Source of the DNA: Bubalus kerabau
Lineage: Eukaryota > Chordata > Mammalia > Artiodactyla > Bovidae
NCBI RefSeq assembly: GCF_029407905.1
Contig: NC_073629.1
Span: forward strand, 56,736,801-56,800,800
Length of the DNA stretch: 64,000 nucleotides
Direction: 5' to 3'
In this document: one piece after another, positions 23,980 through 35,268 of the stretch
How positions within the stretch are numbered: the stretch's first letter is position 1
Layout of the letters: each line of letters begins with the position of its first letter
Translations under genes and position numbers: made by a program
The notes under the pieces: model-generated
What the model was told of the DNA's origin: nothing
Databases searched by the model: none
Seen by the model: the letters and a program-made list of their open reading frames with translations, nothing else

Positions 23980-24204
23980 GCACACATGTTAAGTCGCTTC
24001 AGTTGTGTTCCACTCTTAGCAACCCTAAGGACTATAGCCCACCAGGCTCCTCTGTCCAAGTGATTTTCCAGGCAAGAATACTGGAGTGGGTTGCCATGCC
24101 CTTCCCCAAGGCATCTTCCCAATCCAGGGATCAAACCCGCATCTCTTGCATCTCCTGCATTGGCAGGTGGGTTCCTTACCACTAGCGCCACCTGGGAAGC
24201 CCCC
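23980..24204 (-). mobile_element. Bov-tA SINE
   Basis: Reverse-strand Bov-tA from gttaagtcgcttcag to the tRNA-like head gcgccacctgggaagcccc. Exact 11-bp TSD tgagccaaagc at 23969-23979 and 24205-24215. Confidence 0.93.
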
Positions 24205-24289
24205 TGAGCCAAAGCAGTTTATATAAGTATCAGCTAAATTTGGACCCTCTGAAATAGGGGTATTATTATTTTCTGGCATATAGTAAGCA

Positions 24290-24673
24290 TGCCAAAGAAT
24301 TGATGCTTTTCAACTGTGGTGTTGGAGAAGACTCTTGAGAGTCCCTTGGACTGCAAGGAGATCCAACCAGTCCATTCTAAAGGAGATCAGTCCTGGGTGT
24401 TCTTTGGAAGGAATGATACTAAAGCTGAAACTCCAATACTTTGGCCACCTCATGTGAAGAGTTGATTCATTGGAAAAGACACTGATGCTGGGAGGGATTG
24501 GGGGCAGGAGGAGAAGAGGACGACAGAGGGTGAGATGGCTGGATGGCATCACTGACTGGATGGACGTGAGTTTGAGTGAACTCTGGGAGTTGGTGATGGA
24601 CAGGGGGGCCTGGCGTGCTGCGATTCATGGGGTCGCAAAGAGTCGGACACGACTGAGCGACTGAACTGAACTG
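24290..24673 (+). mobile_element. BovB LINE copy E, 5'-truncated
   Basis: Starts inside the RT C-terminal region (caaagaattgatgctttt) and ends in (CTGAA)n. It interrupts the sequence tagtaagca/ctcagaaatg of an older MIR/L2-type end. Only a 5-bp match, aagca, flanks it (24285-24289, 24674-24678). Its RT tail frame (24470-24664) reaches the normal BovB C-terminus RTRLSD. Confidence 0.88.
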
Positions 24674-24689
24674 AAGCACTCAGAAATGA

Positions 24690-24830
24690 TGGATAAAATT
24701 GAAACACAGAGATATTAGGCAGGTGCCCAGGAATACTCAGCTAGGAAATGGAGAGTCTCACCACAACCCAGGTAGTCTGGCTTCAGAGCTTGGGTTCATC
24801 ACCACCATGCAATTCAGTGCTCTGCAGGGC
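24690..24830 (-). mobile_element. MIR SINE fragment (minus strand)
   Basis: Recognised by gaaacacagagatattaggcaggtgccc, ctcagctaggaaatgg and ggtagtctggcttcagagcttg. The same old repeat probably began left of BovB copy E at about 24255. Confidence 0.6.
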
Positions 24831-24919
24831 TGCTGGGTGATGAAAGTGTACAAATTTGCTTCATGAACACAGAGTTCATTCCCTGGTATGTTTGCTGAAC
24901 TACCATTTAGAAAGAGATT

Positions 24920-25090
24920 TTAGACCTGAATCCAGAGATCTGGTTTCAGGTAACAACTATGCCACAGACTAGACGCATGACAAGAAACATGTTATCACCT
25001 CTCAACTCTTCAGTTTCCTCAACTATAAAATGAGAGAGAGGGATGCTAGATGATTTTAAGATCCCTTTCAGCTGAAACATTTTAGGAGTT
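24920..25090 (+). mobile_element. MIR-family SINE (plus strand)
   Basis: Contains atctggtttcagg, a degenerate gacgcatgac core, ctcaactcttcagtttcctcaactataaaatgag, and an end resembling gatccctttcagct. Diverged. Confidence 0.6.
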
Positions 25091-27444
25091 TGTTTCTTCT
25101 ATTATCTGTTCCTGTTTCTAGTGCTTTTTAAAAGTTTCAGTAACCGGCTTCTGAACCGATTTGTGCATTGCAAAAGCAGTAGATGATACTTTGCAGGGGT
25201 ACTGAAGTGACTGCCTGCGTCACTGCGCACTGTGCACTTTCGGGGACTCAGTGTCTAGAGTGGAAGCAAACATAAACAAACGGTGCTCCGGCGCATGAGA
25301 GGACTAGCGCAGCCGCCTTACCCCAGGAGGATTTGCGCAAGAGGAAGCCACTTAGAGGGAATCCACTTTAAATGGGGCCAGATTTTCACAGGAATATTCT
25401 ATCATAACTTCATATCAAAAAAGAATCTAAAATGGATGAAAATAAGTATAGTATTTTGTCATAATAACACAGTTTCATGCCACTGCCAATGAAACCAAAA
25501 TGTGTGATTTATCGATGTGAAGCCCAGTAACTTTAAAGACTAATGCTAAACATGTTTGTTTGTTTTTTGTAAAGTTACAGTTTTGATTATCTTTCCAACT
25601 AGTTTTAATTCTTAAAATAAACAAGGAATGAATCAAATGTTTGCTCTTGAGGTAACATTTTTCCAACAATTTTTATGGTAGCCCGATTAAACAACTTTAT
25701 TTCAAATTTGACCCTCTAAGTGATCATAAAATAAAATAATTTATGCAATATTCAGGAAGCTTCAGTTTTTCTAGACACATATATTAATCCTTAAATACCA
25801 GTATCATTCTCATTTAAGGTTTCATTTGTTGCTGTCTTCCATTTCTCTTCTTTAATTGCTAACATGCATTTTTACATGATTCTCAACTCTCATGGTTTTG
25901 CTAGTCATTCAGAGAGTTATTCAACATCATCGTCAGCCACTTCAGTTTTTCAAGATTTTCTGTTTCACTGCATAAATTATCTGTTATGTTTGCCTTCTGT
26001 GGAACAATGTTTGGCATTCAGTGAATTGCTGACCAATGGGCGTTTCGGCTTGTCTGAAAGGGAGAGATCCTGGCCTAAACTTGGTAAGGATATTTGTGTC
26101 AGAATTAAATGCAAGTGGTCAGTACATTAGAGGATATTTTCATAATATGTCAAATCTTGCTTCCTGTGCAACTCCATAACTGCAAGTACTCTGGCATTAA
26201 CACTTAGATATCAAATATATTTAGTATAATGCAGTAATTATGGCAACCACATTTAATTAGATATAGAGACACATGCATTTCATTGATCTGCTTTTACTTG
26301 AACACTTAACTGTATTCAAACATATTCACAAGGCTGGACTCTCTTTAATCAAGTAAGTGATTAGTTTAATGGCTAAATGTCTTGTATGTGCACCTTTTGG
26401 GGAACTACAAAGAAAGGTAATCTTAGATGGCGCATGTTGCAAAGTAAACTTCAGAAAGCCTCTTTGTCATTCACTATCAACCTAAAAATGTCTACATATT
26501 TCTATTACATATTTAAGTAAAGAGTATTTATTTAAAATATAATTAAGGTTAATGACACTTTTTTTTCTTTCAAGGGGCAGATATTCCTTTATCCTCTTAG
26601 CAATGATATGAGTGCTAGATGTTTGTCTACTGATCACTCACCACCCTTCTCTTGCACTGATCTGTGCCCGAGGGAACTACATTTTCCAGGTTCCCTTCCC
26701 AACTAACTATGAAACTATGAGGTAGTTTCAGCCAATGGAGGGACTTAAAGAAGCCTAGACTGTGGGAAGAAGAGGCAAGGCGAGGGGAGAAGTTAGAGAA
26801 TTCCTTCCTCTGATGCCTTCTAAAGGGGCATCTCTCGCTGTGGCTATATTACCTCCATTTCTCCAGCTGCTGTCGACCACCCCTGATTTCAACTCCTGCT
26901 CAGGTGCCCCTCCATGATTCTAATCTCAACTCGTTTTCAATAGCTTTCAGTCTAAGAACATCAGCTTGTTGTTTCCTCCAGCCCTCAGGGTGATTGTGTG
27001 GCTTCCTGCCACAAGTGATATCCTCTGGGTTGACTCACTATTCCCTAGTTTCTCAGCTCTTTACCATCTGAATAACCCATTCCTTGTATTAAATTCTCTC
27101 AAAACACCTACAGTGATTTTATTTTCTTGACTTGATCCCTCACTAATATGATATATACACAATCAGATCCTAGTGAACTAATAGATAATATATATTAGCT
27201 CCTGACTCAAAAGCACTTCATGAAAACTTCCTATCCAAGATTTTTGTGCTTTGAATAGTTGTTCAAATATGCAAGGGTCATTTACAAATATTCTTTGAAG
27301 TGGGAATTATCTCTGGCATGTACTGTACAAGATGCAAATGTATTAAGGCGAAGAATCACTTCCTGATTTTTCTAGGAAACATGTTATCACTTCTTTCATT
27401 ATGTCAGTTTTCCAATCCTCTATTTCAGCTTCTATTTCATTGTA
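25091..27444. other. unique DNA with a CpG-bearing patch and a possible ancient repeat
   Basis: 25200-25340 has about nine CpG in 140 bp, unusual for this window. About 26600-27130 looks like an old mammalian repeat (gaactacattttccagg near its start, attaaattctctcaaaa near its end), but I cannot name the family. The 88-codon frame at 25864-26130 shows no domain. Confidence 0.4.
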
Positions 27445-27693
27445 CTAGAGCAACATTCCTTTCCCTTTGCACTATTGACATTTTGGGTTAAATAATTGCT
27501 TGTTGAGGTAGGAGAAGGGATACTGTCCTATGGGTCGTAGTATGTTTAGCAACATCTTGACCTCTGTCCACTAGACTCCAGTAGCAGCCCCCTATTCCAC
27601 CTCGTTGCAACAGCCAGAAATGTCTCCAGACATTACTAAATGTCCCCTGGTGGGAGGGGAGGAGGCGAAACCATCCTTAGTTGAGGAGCACTG
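27445..27693 (-). mobile_element. MER5A-type hAT MITE
   Basis: In reverse orientation it shows cactattgacattttggg, gtatgtttagcaacatc, ccactagactccagtagcagcccc, the hallmark aaatgtctccagacatta, aatgtcccctgg and the end gttgaggagcactg. Non-autonomous Charlie-group DNA transposon, ancient in placental mammals. Confidence 0.85.
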
Positions 27694-28104
27694 TACAATA
27701 ATTATTTGTTTACAAATAGATTTCCTGTCTAGATTAAAAGTTCCTTTATGAAGAAATCATAAGTGGAACATATTCTTCATTTGAATATAGTAATTCAAAA
27801 CTTTACTCAAAACTTTATATAACTATGTACTCAAAACTTTAATCAATGTATGTGTGGATTAATAAAGTATTAATAGCTATATGGATTGATTTTGTCATAT
27901 CAGCTTTCCTCACAGAAGTTATAAGGGAGATAAAATATACACTGTTATGTATATACTTAAGGTAAAACTAGGAACCTTAAAGGCAAATTTTATTAATGTT
28001 GAACTAAATCAGTTCCAGCAGGAATGGTTTAATGAACACACTGTTCACATGATGAGTGTTTTATACTATATTCAAGATGGTCAAAAAAATTATTCTGACA
28101 TGAG
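27694..28104. other. unique non-coding DNA
   Basis: Contains three near copies of tcaaaacttta at about 27805-27843. Nothing else recognised. Confidence 0.5.
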
Positions 28105-28260
28105 TCTTATAACATCTCTGTGGTACATAGAAATTATCACTATTAAAAAAGTGAGAAAACCAGGGCTCAGAGGGTGACGTGACTTTCCTAAGCTTTCATA
28201 CATGAGAATGTGATAGCTAAGATTTGAGAAAGTCTTCTGCCTTCACCCCCATCCCTTTCA
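28105..28260 (-). mobile_element. MIR SINE fragment (minus strand)
   Basis: Contains acatctctgtgg, gtgagaaaaccagggctcagagggtgacgtgactttcc and the diverged continuation of the MIR core in reverse. Confidence 0.6.
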
Positions 28261-28487
28261 GTGCTCTTTTTAAAAAGTAGAGCTACCTGGGTTCATGTCC
28301 TCTAGAAGCTCTCTCTTCCCTGGGTTTGAAGGACTTTCTGTCCTCTGGTTCTCTGTCATCTCTTCTTTTTCAGGCTCCATCCTTTACTGCCATCTCTGCC
28401 CAGGTCTGCACACTGCCATGCTGACTGCACATGATTCTTTAGGTCATCTTCATATGTCAACCACTACGTGTATGACTCCTGCACACA

Positions 28488-28720
28488 GGAACTCTGTAGC
28501 CAATACCTGGCTTCAAATCCTGGCTACCCCACCACTTAGTTTGCTGCTTTGGGAATTATATAACTTCTTTATACAGCAGTTTCCTTACCTGTAAAATGAT
28601 GACTGAAACTAAGACCCATCTGATAGTCCTAGGGGAGCTGCAAGGACTACAGTAGTATAATCTACATACAGTGCTTGGAAAAGTGTCTGGAACTTTGTAA
28701 AAGCTTGATATGTATTAAGA
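28488..28720 (+). mobile_element. MIR SINE (plus strand)
   Basis: Contains ctggcttcaaatcctggct, agtttccttacctgtaaaatgatgac, gagctgcaaggac and the end acagtgcttggaaaagtgtctgg. BovB copy F is inserted just after it. Confidence 0.75.
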
Positions 28721-28724
28721 CATA

Positions 28725-29226
28725 CTCAGTTCAGTTCAGTCACTCAGTCGTGTCCGACTCTGCGACCCCATGAATCGCAGCACGCCAGGCCTTCCAACTT
28801 GTCCATCACCAACTCCCCGAGTCCACCCAAACTCATGTCCATCGAGTCGGTGATGCCATCCAGCCATCACATCCTCTGTCATCCCCTTCTCCTGCTGCCC
28901 CCAATCCCTCCCAGCATCAAGGTCTTTTCCAATGAATCAACTCTTCGCATGAGGTGGCCAAAGTACTGGAGTTTCAGCTTTAGCATCAGTCCTTCCAATG
29001 AACACCCAGGACTGATCTCCTTCAGAATGGACCGGTTGGATCTCCTTGCAGTCCAAGGGACTCTCAAGAGTCTTCTCCAAAACCACAGTTCAAAGGCATC
29101 AATTCTTTGGTACTCAGCTTTCTTCACAGTCCAACTCTCACATCCATACATGACCACTGGAAAATCCATAGCCTTGACTAGACGGACCTTTGTTGGCAAA
29201 GTAATATCTCTGCTTTTCAATATACT
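28725..29226 (-). mobile_element. BovB LINE copy F, 5'-truncated
   Basis: Minus-strand 3' part: ctcagttcagttcag tail, the conserved region, truncated at the gcttttcaata box near 29226. The frame 28879-29220 (113 codons, minus) is the RT C-terminal segment, lacking the catalytic box. Confidence 0.92.
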
Positions 29227-29454
29227 AACAAATTAAATAAAGCATATAAGCCTCCTTATCCCTTGGTTATCTCTCTTCTGGATTCTGAACCCAGAGCAGT
29301 AGAGGTGATAGAAAATGGAAGCAGCCCATGGTCAAGTGAGACAGAGACATCAGAAGACAGATAATATATGATGAAGAAAAAACTCCAGAAATTTCTTCAC
29401 TGACTCATCTAGAAAGTGTTTCTCTCTCCCTCTGCTTCTGTCTCTAACAAGCCA

Positions 29455-29640
29455 CTATTGTTTTACTTAGCACCCTACATTGTAATTTGTGTTTAGATGT
29501 GTCTTTTCCTTCCAGCCTGTGAAACCCTTAATTCAGTGCATAGGTCATGGTCACCTCTTTATCCTTGGCACCTAGTAAAGTGCCTGACATGTCGTTAGTA
29601 CTTAATAAATCAATACTGAATGAAAGAATGAATGATCCAA
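29455..29640 (+). mobile_element. L2 LINE 3' end
   Basis: Shows ggcacctagtaaagtgcctgaca, gtacttaataaatcaatactgaatgaaagaatgaatga, the L2 3' terminus with its (TGAA)-like tail. Confidence 0.8.
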
Positions 29641-31269
29641 TGAATGAATATGGATAACTTTAGAAATGCGTCTCCTAGGGAAAGCAAGTAGTTGGCTATA
29701 TGGCCAGACTTGGGTAAGTATGTGTGATTGTTAGAATTCTGTAGCCATGCCTTAGAGAAGCATTCAACAACCAGTTCTTGCCCCTTGGAAACACTAATAC
29801 ACTAACTACTGCTTAAGAGCTCTAGCAAACCTGTAGCCTGGGTCACAGCCTTTTTATCTCCAACTCTTTCAGAAAACTTTATTATTTTTTTCTAAGTTTT
29901 AGTACTTTCTGTTCCACATCAGTTTTCTTTCTCTGCTCCTGATTTTTCCTATATTTCACAACCATACTGTAATGTCTTGTCTATGTGTGGCATAAAAGCC
30001 TTTGTAATGGCATTGGCTAAATGTAGTGATGCCCAGAGGCAGGAAACTGGACCCAGATGCCCTCAGAGAATTCCTTTTAGCATTAAAAGTCCCCGAGGTA
30101 GATCTTGACAGCAGTACTGCATTTGCTACACTTCTGTTAACCAGAGTTTAGTGGTTAAGATCATATCTAAAGAAGGACTGCAAAGAGAAAAATCAGGGCC
30201 AGGTAATAATTGGTGGATGTCATACCAAGTGACAAGGAACTGGAAGGAAAAAAAAATGTCTGTTCGTGTCTTGGCTGGATGAGAAACAAGGAGAGAAGGG
30301 AAGGGAAGGGGCCCAGAAAAGGTATTTCAATCAATTTTCTCCACAAATAAACAATTCCACTTTTAATAAAAAGAGGTTTCTTTTGATGATGGCCAGCTAG
30401 AGTGGACATTCTTTACAGTAAAGTAGCTTTTAAAACAAATTTAAGGGGTTAGAAGGGCCTAGGAGAGTTTATAACTAGCTGTCTGCTGCTTTTTATGCCT
30501 CTCTAGAATCACCATCCTCCAAATTCTCCCCTCTCCCCAACCCAAGGGACGAGCAAATCTTCATTGGTCTAGATTAGTGTTGAGTGAAGACTTTTTCGGC
30601 GTCCAAACCAGAGCTCCGTCTCCCAGTTCAATTTCAGGTTCACAGATCTGGGGGTGATGTTTTGGCTACTGACTTAAATGTGTTAATTTTTTAACACTCA
30701 CCAGGTCGCCTTTTGAAGTTAACACCCTTTTAGGGAAAGTAAGGGAAATTCACACCTCTTCAGAAGCAACTGTTTTCAGAAGATTTACAAGAGCGTAGTG
30801 TATGTTGATCCATGTCGAAACTCATCACTTGGAAAAAGCATAAAAGTTCACTCTGGAAAATTTTTTTTGAAGATCACATATATAAAGAATGAGTTTATTT
30901 ATTTGTTAAAAATATTTATAAAAAGCACAGCAAAAGACGTTTCTATGCTGGAAATTGCAGGGATACAAAAGTTACTTCTCAAGGAACCTGAGGTCTCAGT
31001 AGACTCATTGCACTTTTATACATACTGGCTGTCTTCTCCACCATATTCCTGCAGGCAGACTCCTCTTAAATGCCTCTATTTTATTTATTTTATTTTTTTA
31101 AATTTCTAGCCTTAGCCCAGAGCATCTAAAGAATACCCTTAATAAATATGATTGATTGCCATTCCAAGTCCTGAGAAATTCAGGACATTTTTTTCTTTCT
31201 TTTTTTTTTTTTAGGAAATTTTTTTCTGTCTTGCCTTTGTACGTGTTCTGGTAAGTCAAAAGGTATCAT
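29641..31269. other. unique non-coding DNA
   Basis: AT-rich; T/A low-complexity stretches near 31079-31106 and 31189-31214. The 103-codon frame at 30798-31109 has no recognisable domain. Confidence 0.5.
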
Positions 31270-31505
31270 GCAGGCCAACAAGCACATGAAAAGATGTCCA
31301 ACATCATTAATTATCAGGAAATGCAAGTCAAAACCACATGAGAAACCACTTCATATTCATTAGGATATCTACTATCAAAAAAGAAAAAAAAAAAACAGAA
31401 AATTACAAATATTAGCAAGGATGTGAAGAACCTGGAACCCTTGTGCCCTGTTTGTAGAAATTTAAAATCCTGCCACTTCCATGGAAAACAGTATGACAGT
31501 TCCTC

Positions 31506-31510
31506 AAAAA

Positions 31511-31542
<32 letters not shown>
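31506..31542. repeat. A14 run followed by (TA)n
   Basis: Fourteen A (31506-31519) then about 11 TA units, inside the L1. Confidence 0.95.
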
Positions 31543-31543
<1 letters not shown>

Positions 31544-31722
31544 TACCATATAAGCCATCTATTTCATGTCTGCAGATATACACAATGAACATGAAGGCAG
31601 AGACTCGGATATTTGTATGCCTGTGTTCATAGCAGCATTATTTGTAATTGCCAAAAGTGAAAGCAACTCCATCATTCATCAGTATGAATGGGTAAGCAAA
31701 ATACAGTATATACATACATACA

Positions 31723-31871
31723 GACCCCAGTTCAATCCCTGGGTTGGGAAGATCTCCTGGAGAAGGAAATGGCAACCCACTCCAGTATTCTTACCTGGAA
31801 AATCCCATAGACGGAGGAACCTGGTAGGCTATAGTCCATGGGGTCGACTGAGAGACTTCACTTTCACTTTC
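31723..31871 (+). mobile_element. Bov-tA SINE, head-truncated, inside L1
   Basis: Begins in the B-box region (gttcaatccctgggttggg), continues through the BovA body to gtccatggggtcgactgag and a (CTTTCA)n tail. A 7-bp acataca lies on both sides, consistent with insertion into the L1 sequence tacatacaatgg. Confidence 0.82.
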
Positions 31872-32260
31872 ACATACAATGGAATATTATTCAGCCTTAA
31901 AGAGTAGAGAAATTCTGATACATACTACAATATGGATGAACTTCAAACCTTATACTGTGTAAAAGAATCCAGTCGGAAAAAGACAATGCATAATTCCATT
32001 TTTATGTGGTGCCTGGAGTTGTCAAATTCATGGGGAATTCACAGGAATAGAACGGTAGTTGTCAAAGTCTGAGGTAAGAGGGGAGATGGTTAATGGGTAC
32101 AAGTTTCAATTTTGCAAGATGAAAAGGATTCTGGGGATTGGTTCCACAAAAATATGTATATACTTAGCACTACTGAATTGTATACTTAAAAATGATGAGG
32201 ATAGCAAATTTCATATTATATTTCTCTTACTACAACTAAAAAAACCCTTTCATCCCAAAT

Positions 32261-33714
32261 AATGAATGAAGCAGTAATGCAAGTACAATGCAGAAGGGTG
32301 TCCTAATTCCCTCTGGCTTCTTATATGTGAATGATGTAGGTCACAAATATGATATCACTCTGATTTTTATGAGCTGCAATATTGGAATTGTATCAATTTC
32401 AGAGTCCATTAACTTTTGATAACCAGGGTGGTTAGTGATATATAGGACATTCTTTGTGTAGATAGTGTTCAGGTGTATGGACCCCACCCCACCATGTGTA
32501 CATTAAGTATGATGATGCTTAAAGGAAGTCAAGGCACACATTAAATAGTAAGGGAGTAATAATGTCTGTTCTTTTACAGTGAAGAGCCAAGAACTCTTGT
32601 GATTTACATGCATCACAGCAAACATGGCAAATATTTAGTAGTAGAATGTTCATTCTGTCCGTAATACTTATCTCTAAAGTGAGGCCTTGAGAAAATCCGG
32701 CTTTGTGTTTCTTCATTGCTCTCTTCATTGTGCATTTCTCAGGTTGTTTTCAATTAGTCACTTCAATGCAGCATTGTAACCCTAAAATAGGAGACATCAT
32801 TGTAAATAATACAGCTGGGAGTTCGAAGAGTATACACTACTAGAGAAGAACTTTTTCCCTTCGCATTCCCTTTTTTTTTTTTAAGAAAAAAATGCCTAAA
32901 CACTGTGATGAAATGTTTTATGTCTGTACTGTCTGCAGGAGGAAGATGTGGAATTAAGGAGAGCTATAAAATATAAAGACTCTAGACCTGCATATGATTA
33001 TCCACATTAAATTGAAGTAAATTTACTTTATATTGCTCACTGTGCGTTTTTCATTGCAAAACAAGATTTTACGCCCATTGGTCTTTTCAGTTTTCACAAA
33101 TCCAAATGACTGGGAAGATTTGGGATCTCATAGCAAGTTCTGTTTGCTTTTATACTTTTAATATGCTAGATTAGACTTTGTTATAAAGGTAATTACTTCA
33201 AAATAATTAAAATGGATTGTCTTTTAAACTCTTCATCTGCCAGCTGAAGGAAAGAGCAGACAGTCAAAATATCTGCATATTTTAGGTCAAATCCTTTTTG
33301 GTCAAAAATTTGCAAAGAACAGGTTTTCTTGAAATATATACAACCACACATATATATACAAGTACATTTATACTTATATATGTACCTATAAGTATATACA
33401 CACATATATTAGTTTGTTTCCCATCTATAGAAACCAAGACATTGATACTTATATCCCATCAGTTGCAGATATTTTTAGGAATTCATATCAGTGACCTTAG
33501 AATTTTTCTTTTTCTTCAAACCATTTTCTTACCAGTTTCCAAGTAGTCACCATCCCATTTGGTCATTTTGGGTCTATCACTAGCTTAATTTAGGATCTAA
33601 TTATTTCTCCATTCAGATCAGTGTAGTCATATTTCTGACTCTAGGATTATTTCAACCAATATATATTTTTAGTGGTGCAAAATTAATCTATTTAATCACC
33701 TGGTTTTCAACATG
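32261..33714. other. unique non-coding DNA with TA-rich tract
   Basis: A TA/CA-rich stretch spans about 33335-33411; a T-run with adjacent A-run is at about 32871-32891. No gene recognised. Confidence 0.5.
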
Positions 33715-34230
33715 CCCTTTTCTGGCTCATAAAATTCCAGTGGTCTAAATATGCCATTACATTTAGTCCAGCTCCCGAGTCTTTGAAGTTCTCCTCAATC
33801 TGGACTTAGCCAGTCTCCCCAGGTTCACCTCCTACTGTCTTGCCTGAACTTTGACTTCCAACCACACTTGGCTTTTTGCAGTTTTCAAAATACTTTCTCC
33901 TGTGCTTCTGCTAACTCACCCATGTGGAACTCAACTCCTAGTTCATTGCCTACTAATTATTTCTTCAGAAACCAAATCAAATGCTATCTCTGTAGCTCAG
34001 ATGGTAAAGAATCTGCCCACAATGCAGGAGACCTGGTTCTATCCCTGGGTCAGGAAGATCCCCTGGAGAAAGGAATGGCAACCCACTGCAATATACTTGC
34101 CTGGAGAATCCCATGGACAGAGAAGCCTAGTGATCTAGAGTCCAGGAGGTAGCAAAGAGTCAGACACGACTGAGCAACTAACACTACACAACCTTCCTTA
34201 TCATGTTGAATGAAAAAGATGGCTCTCTCT
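33715..34230 (+). mobile_element. L2 LINE fragment split by a Bov-tA
   Basis: Diverged L2 3' sequence (tttcttcagaaaccaaatcaaatgctat) continues after the SINE with caccttc-like cttccttatc. Assignment rests on order of weak matches. Confidence 0.45.
33985..34187 (+). mobile_element. Bov-tA SINE
   Basis: tRNA-like head (tgtagctcagatgg, a mutated B box ggttctatccc), BovA body and gtcagacacgactgagcaact end. Confidence 0.85.
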
Positions 34231-34267
34231 TCTGAATTTCTGAATCAAGACTATCCTCTCACATGTT

Positions 34268-35260
34268 CAGTTCAGTTCAGTCACTCAGTCGTGTTCGACT
34301 CTTTGCAACCCCATGAATCGCAGCATGCCAGGCCTCCCTGTCCATCACCAATTCCCAGAGTTCACTCAGACTCACGTCCATCGAGTCAGTGATGCCATCC
34401 AGCCATCTCATCCTCTGTTGTCCCCTTCTCCTCCTGCCCCCAATCCCTCCCAGCATCAGGTCTTTTCCAATGAGTCAACTCTTCGCATGAGGTGGCCAAA
34501 GTATTGGAGTTTCAGCTTTAGCATCATTCCTTCCAAAGAAATCCCAGGGCTGATCTCCTTTAGGATGGACTGGTTGGACCTCCTTGCAGTCCAAGGGACT
34601 CTCAAGAGTCTTCTCCAACACCACAGTTCAAAAGCATCAATTCTTCGGCACTCAGCCTTCTTCACAGTCCAACTCTCACATCCATACATGACCACAGGAA
34701 AAACCATAGCCTTGACTAGATGGACCTTAGTTGGCAAAGTAATGTCTCTGCTTTTGAATATGGTATCTAGGTTGGTCATAACTTTCCTTCCAAGGAGTAA
34801 GCGTCTTTTAATTTCATGGCTGCAGTCACCATCTGCAGTGATTTTGGAGCCCCCCAAAATAAAGTCTGACACTGTTTCCACTGTTTCCCCATCTATTTCC
34901 CATGAAGTGATGGGACCAGATGCCATGATCTTCGTTTTCTGAATGTTGAGCTTTAAGCCAACTTTTTCACTCTCATCTTTCACTTTCATCAAGAGGCTTT
35001 TTAGTTCCTCTTCACTTTCTGCCATAAGGGTGGTGTCATCTGCATATCTGAGGTTATTGATATTTCTCCCAGAAATCTTGATTCCAGCTTGTGTTTCTTC
35101 CAGTCCAGGGTTTCTCATGATATACTCTGCATATAAGTTAAATAAGCAGGGTGACAATATACAGCCTTGACGTACTCCTTTTCCTATTTGGAACCAGTCT
35201 GTTGTTCCATGTCCAGTTCTAACTGTTGCTTCCTGACCTGCATGCAAATTTCTCAAGAGG
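34268..35260 (-). mobile_element. BovB LINE copy G, 5'-truncated, 8-bp TSD
   Basis: Minus-strand BovB from the TTCAG tail to the RT region at tttctcaagagg. Flanked by cacatgtt at 34260-34267 and 35261-35268. Little diverged from the other young-looking copies (A, C, E, F, H, K). Confidence 0.95.
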
Positions 35261-35265
35261 CACAT
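34456..35265 (-). pseudogene. BovB RT frame, 269 codons (copy G)
   Basis: Longest BovB frame here. It contains the GVRQGCILSP box (residues 30-39), the catalytic YADD (74-77) and most of the C-terminal region. The ATG at 35263-35265 comes from the target-site duplication, not from BovB. A 2-nt loss near 34459 (tcaggtctt where other copies have tcagagtctt) shifts the frame at the end. EN and the first catalytic Asp motif are missing because of 5' truncation, so no activity is expected. Confidence 0.87.
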
Positions 35266-35268
35266 GTT

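Larger units (their letters stand above)
31270..32260 (+). mobile_element. L1M-type LINE-1 3' region, split by a SINE
   Basis: Sense-strand L1: gaaaagatgtccaacatc, tcattaattatcagg, tgttcatagcagcattatttgtaat, atggaatattattcagcc, then 3' UTR-type sequence ending near aaatttcatattatatttc. Old, with stops throughout; internal A-run and (TA)n at 31506-31542. A truncated Bov-tA sits at 31723-31871. Confidence 0.82.

Noticed and set aside
34313..34942. 209-codon plus-strand frame
   Set aside because: Antisense shadow of the copy G RT frame. The same repeated antisense peptide appears at 28799-29236, 38666-39205 and 52003-52380.
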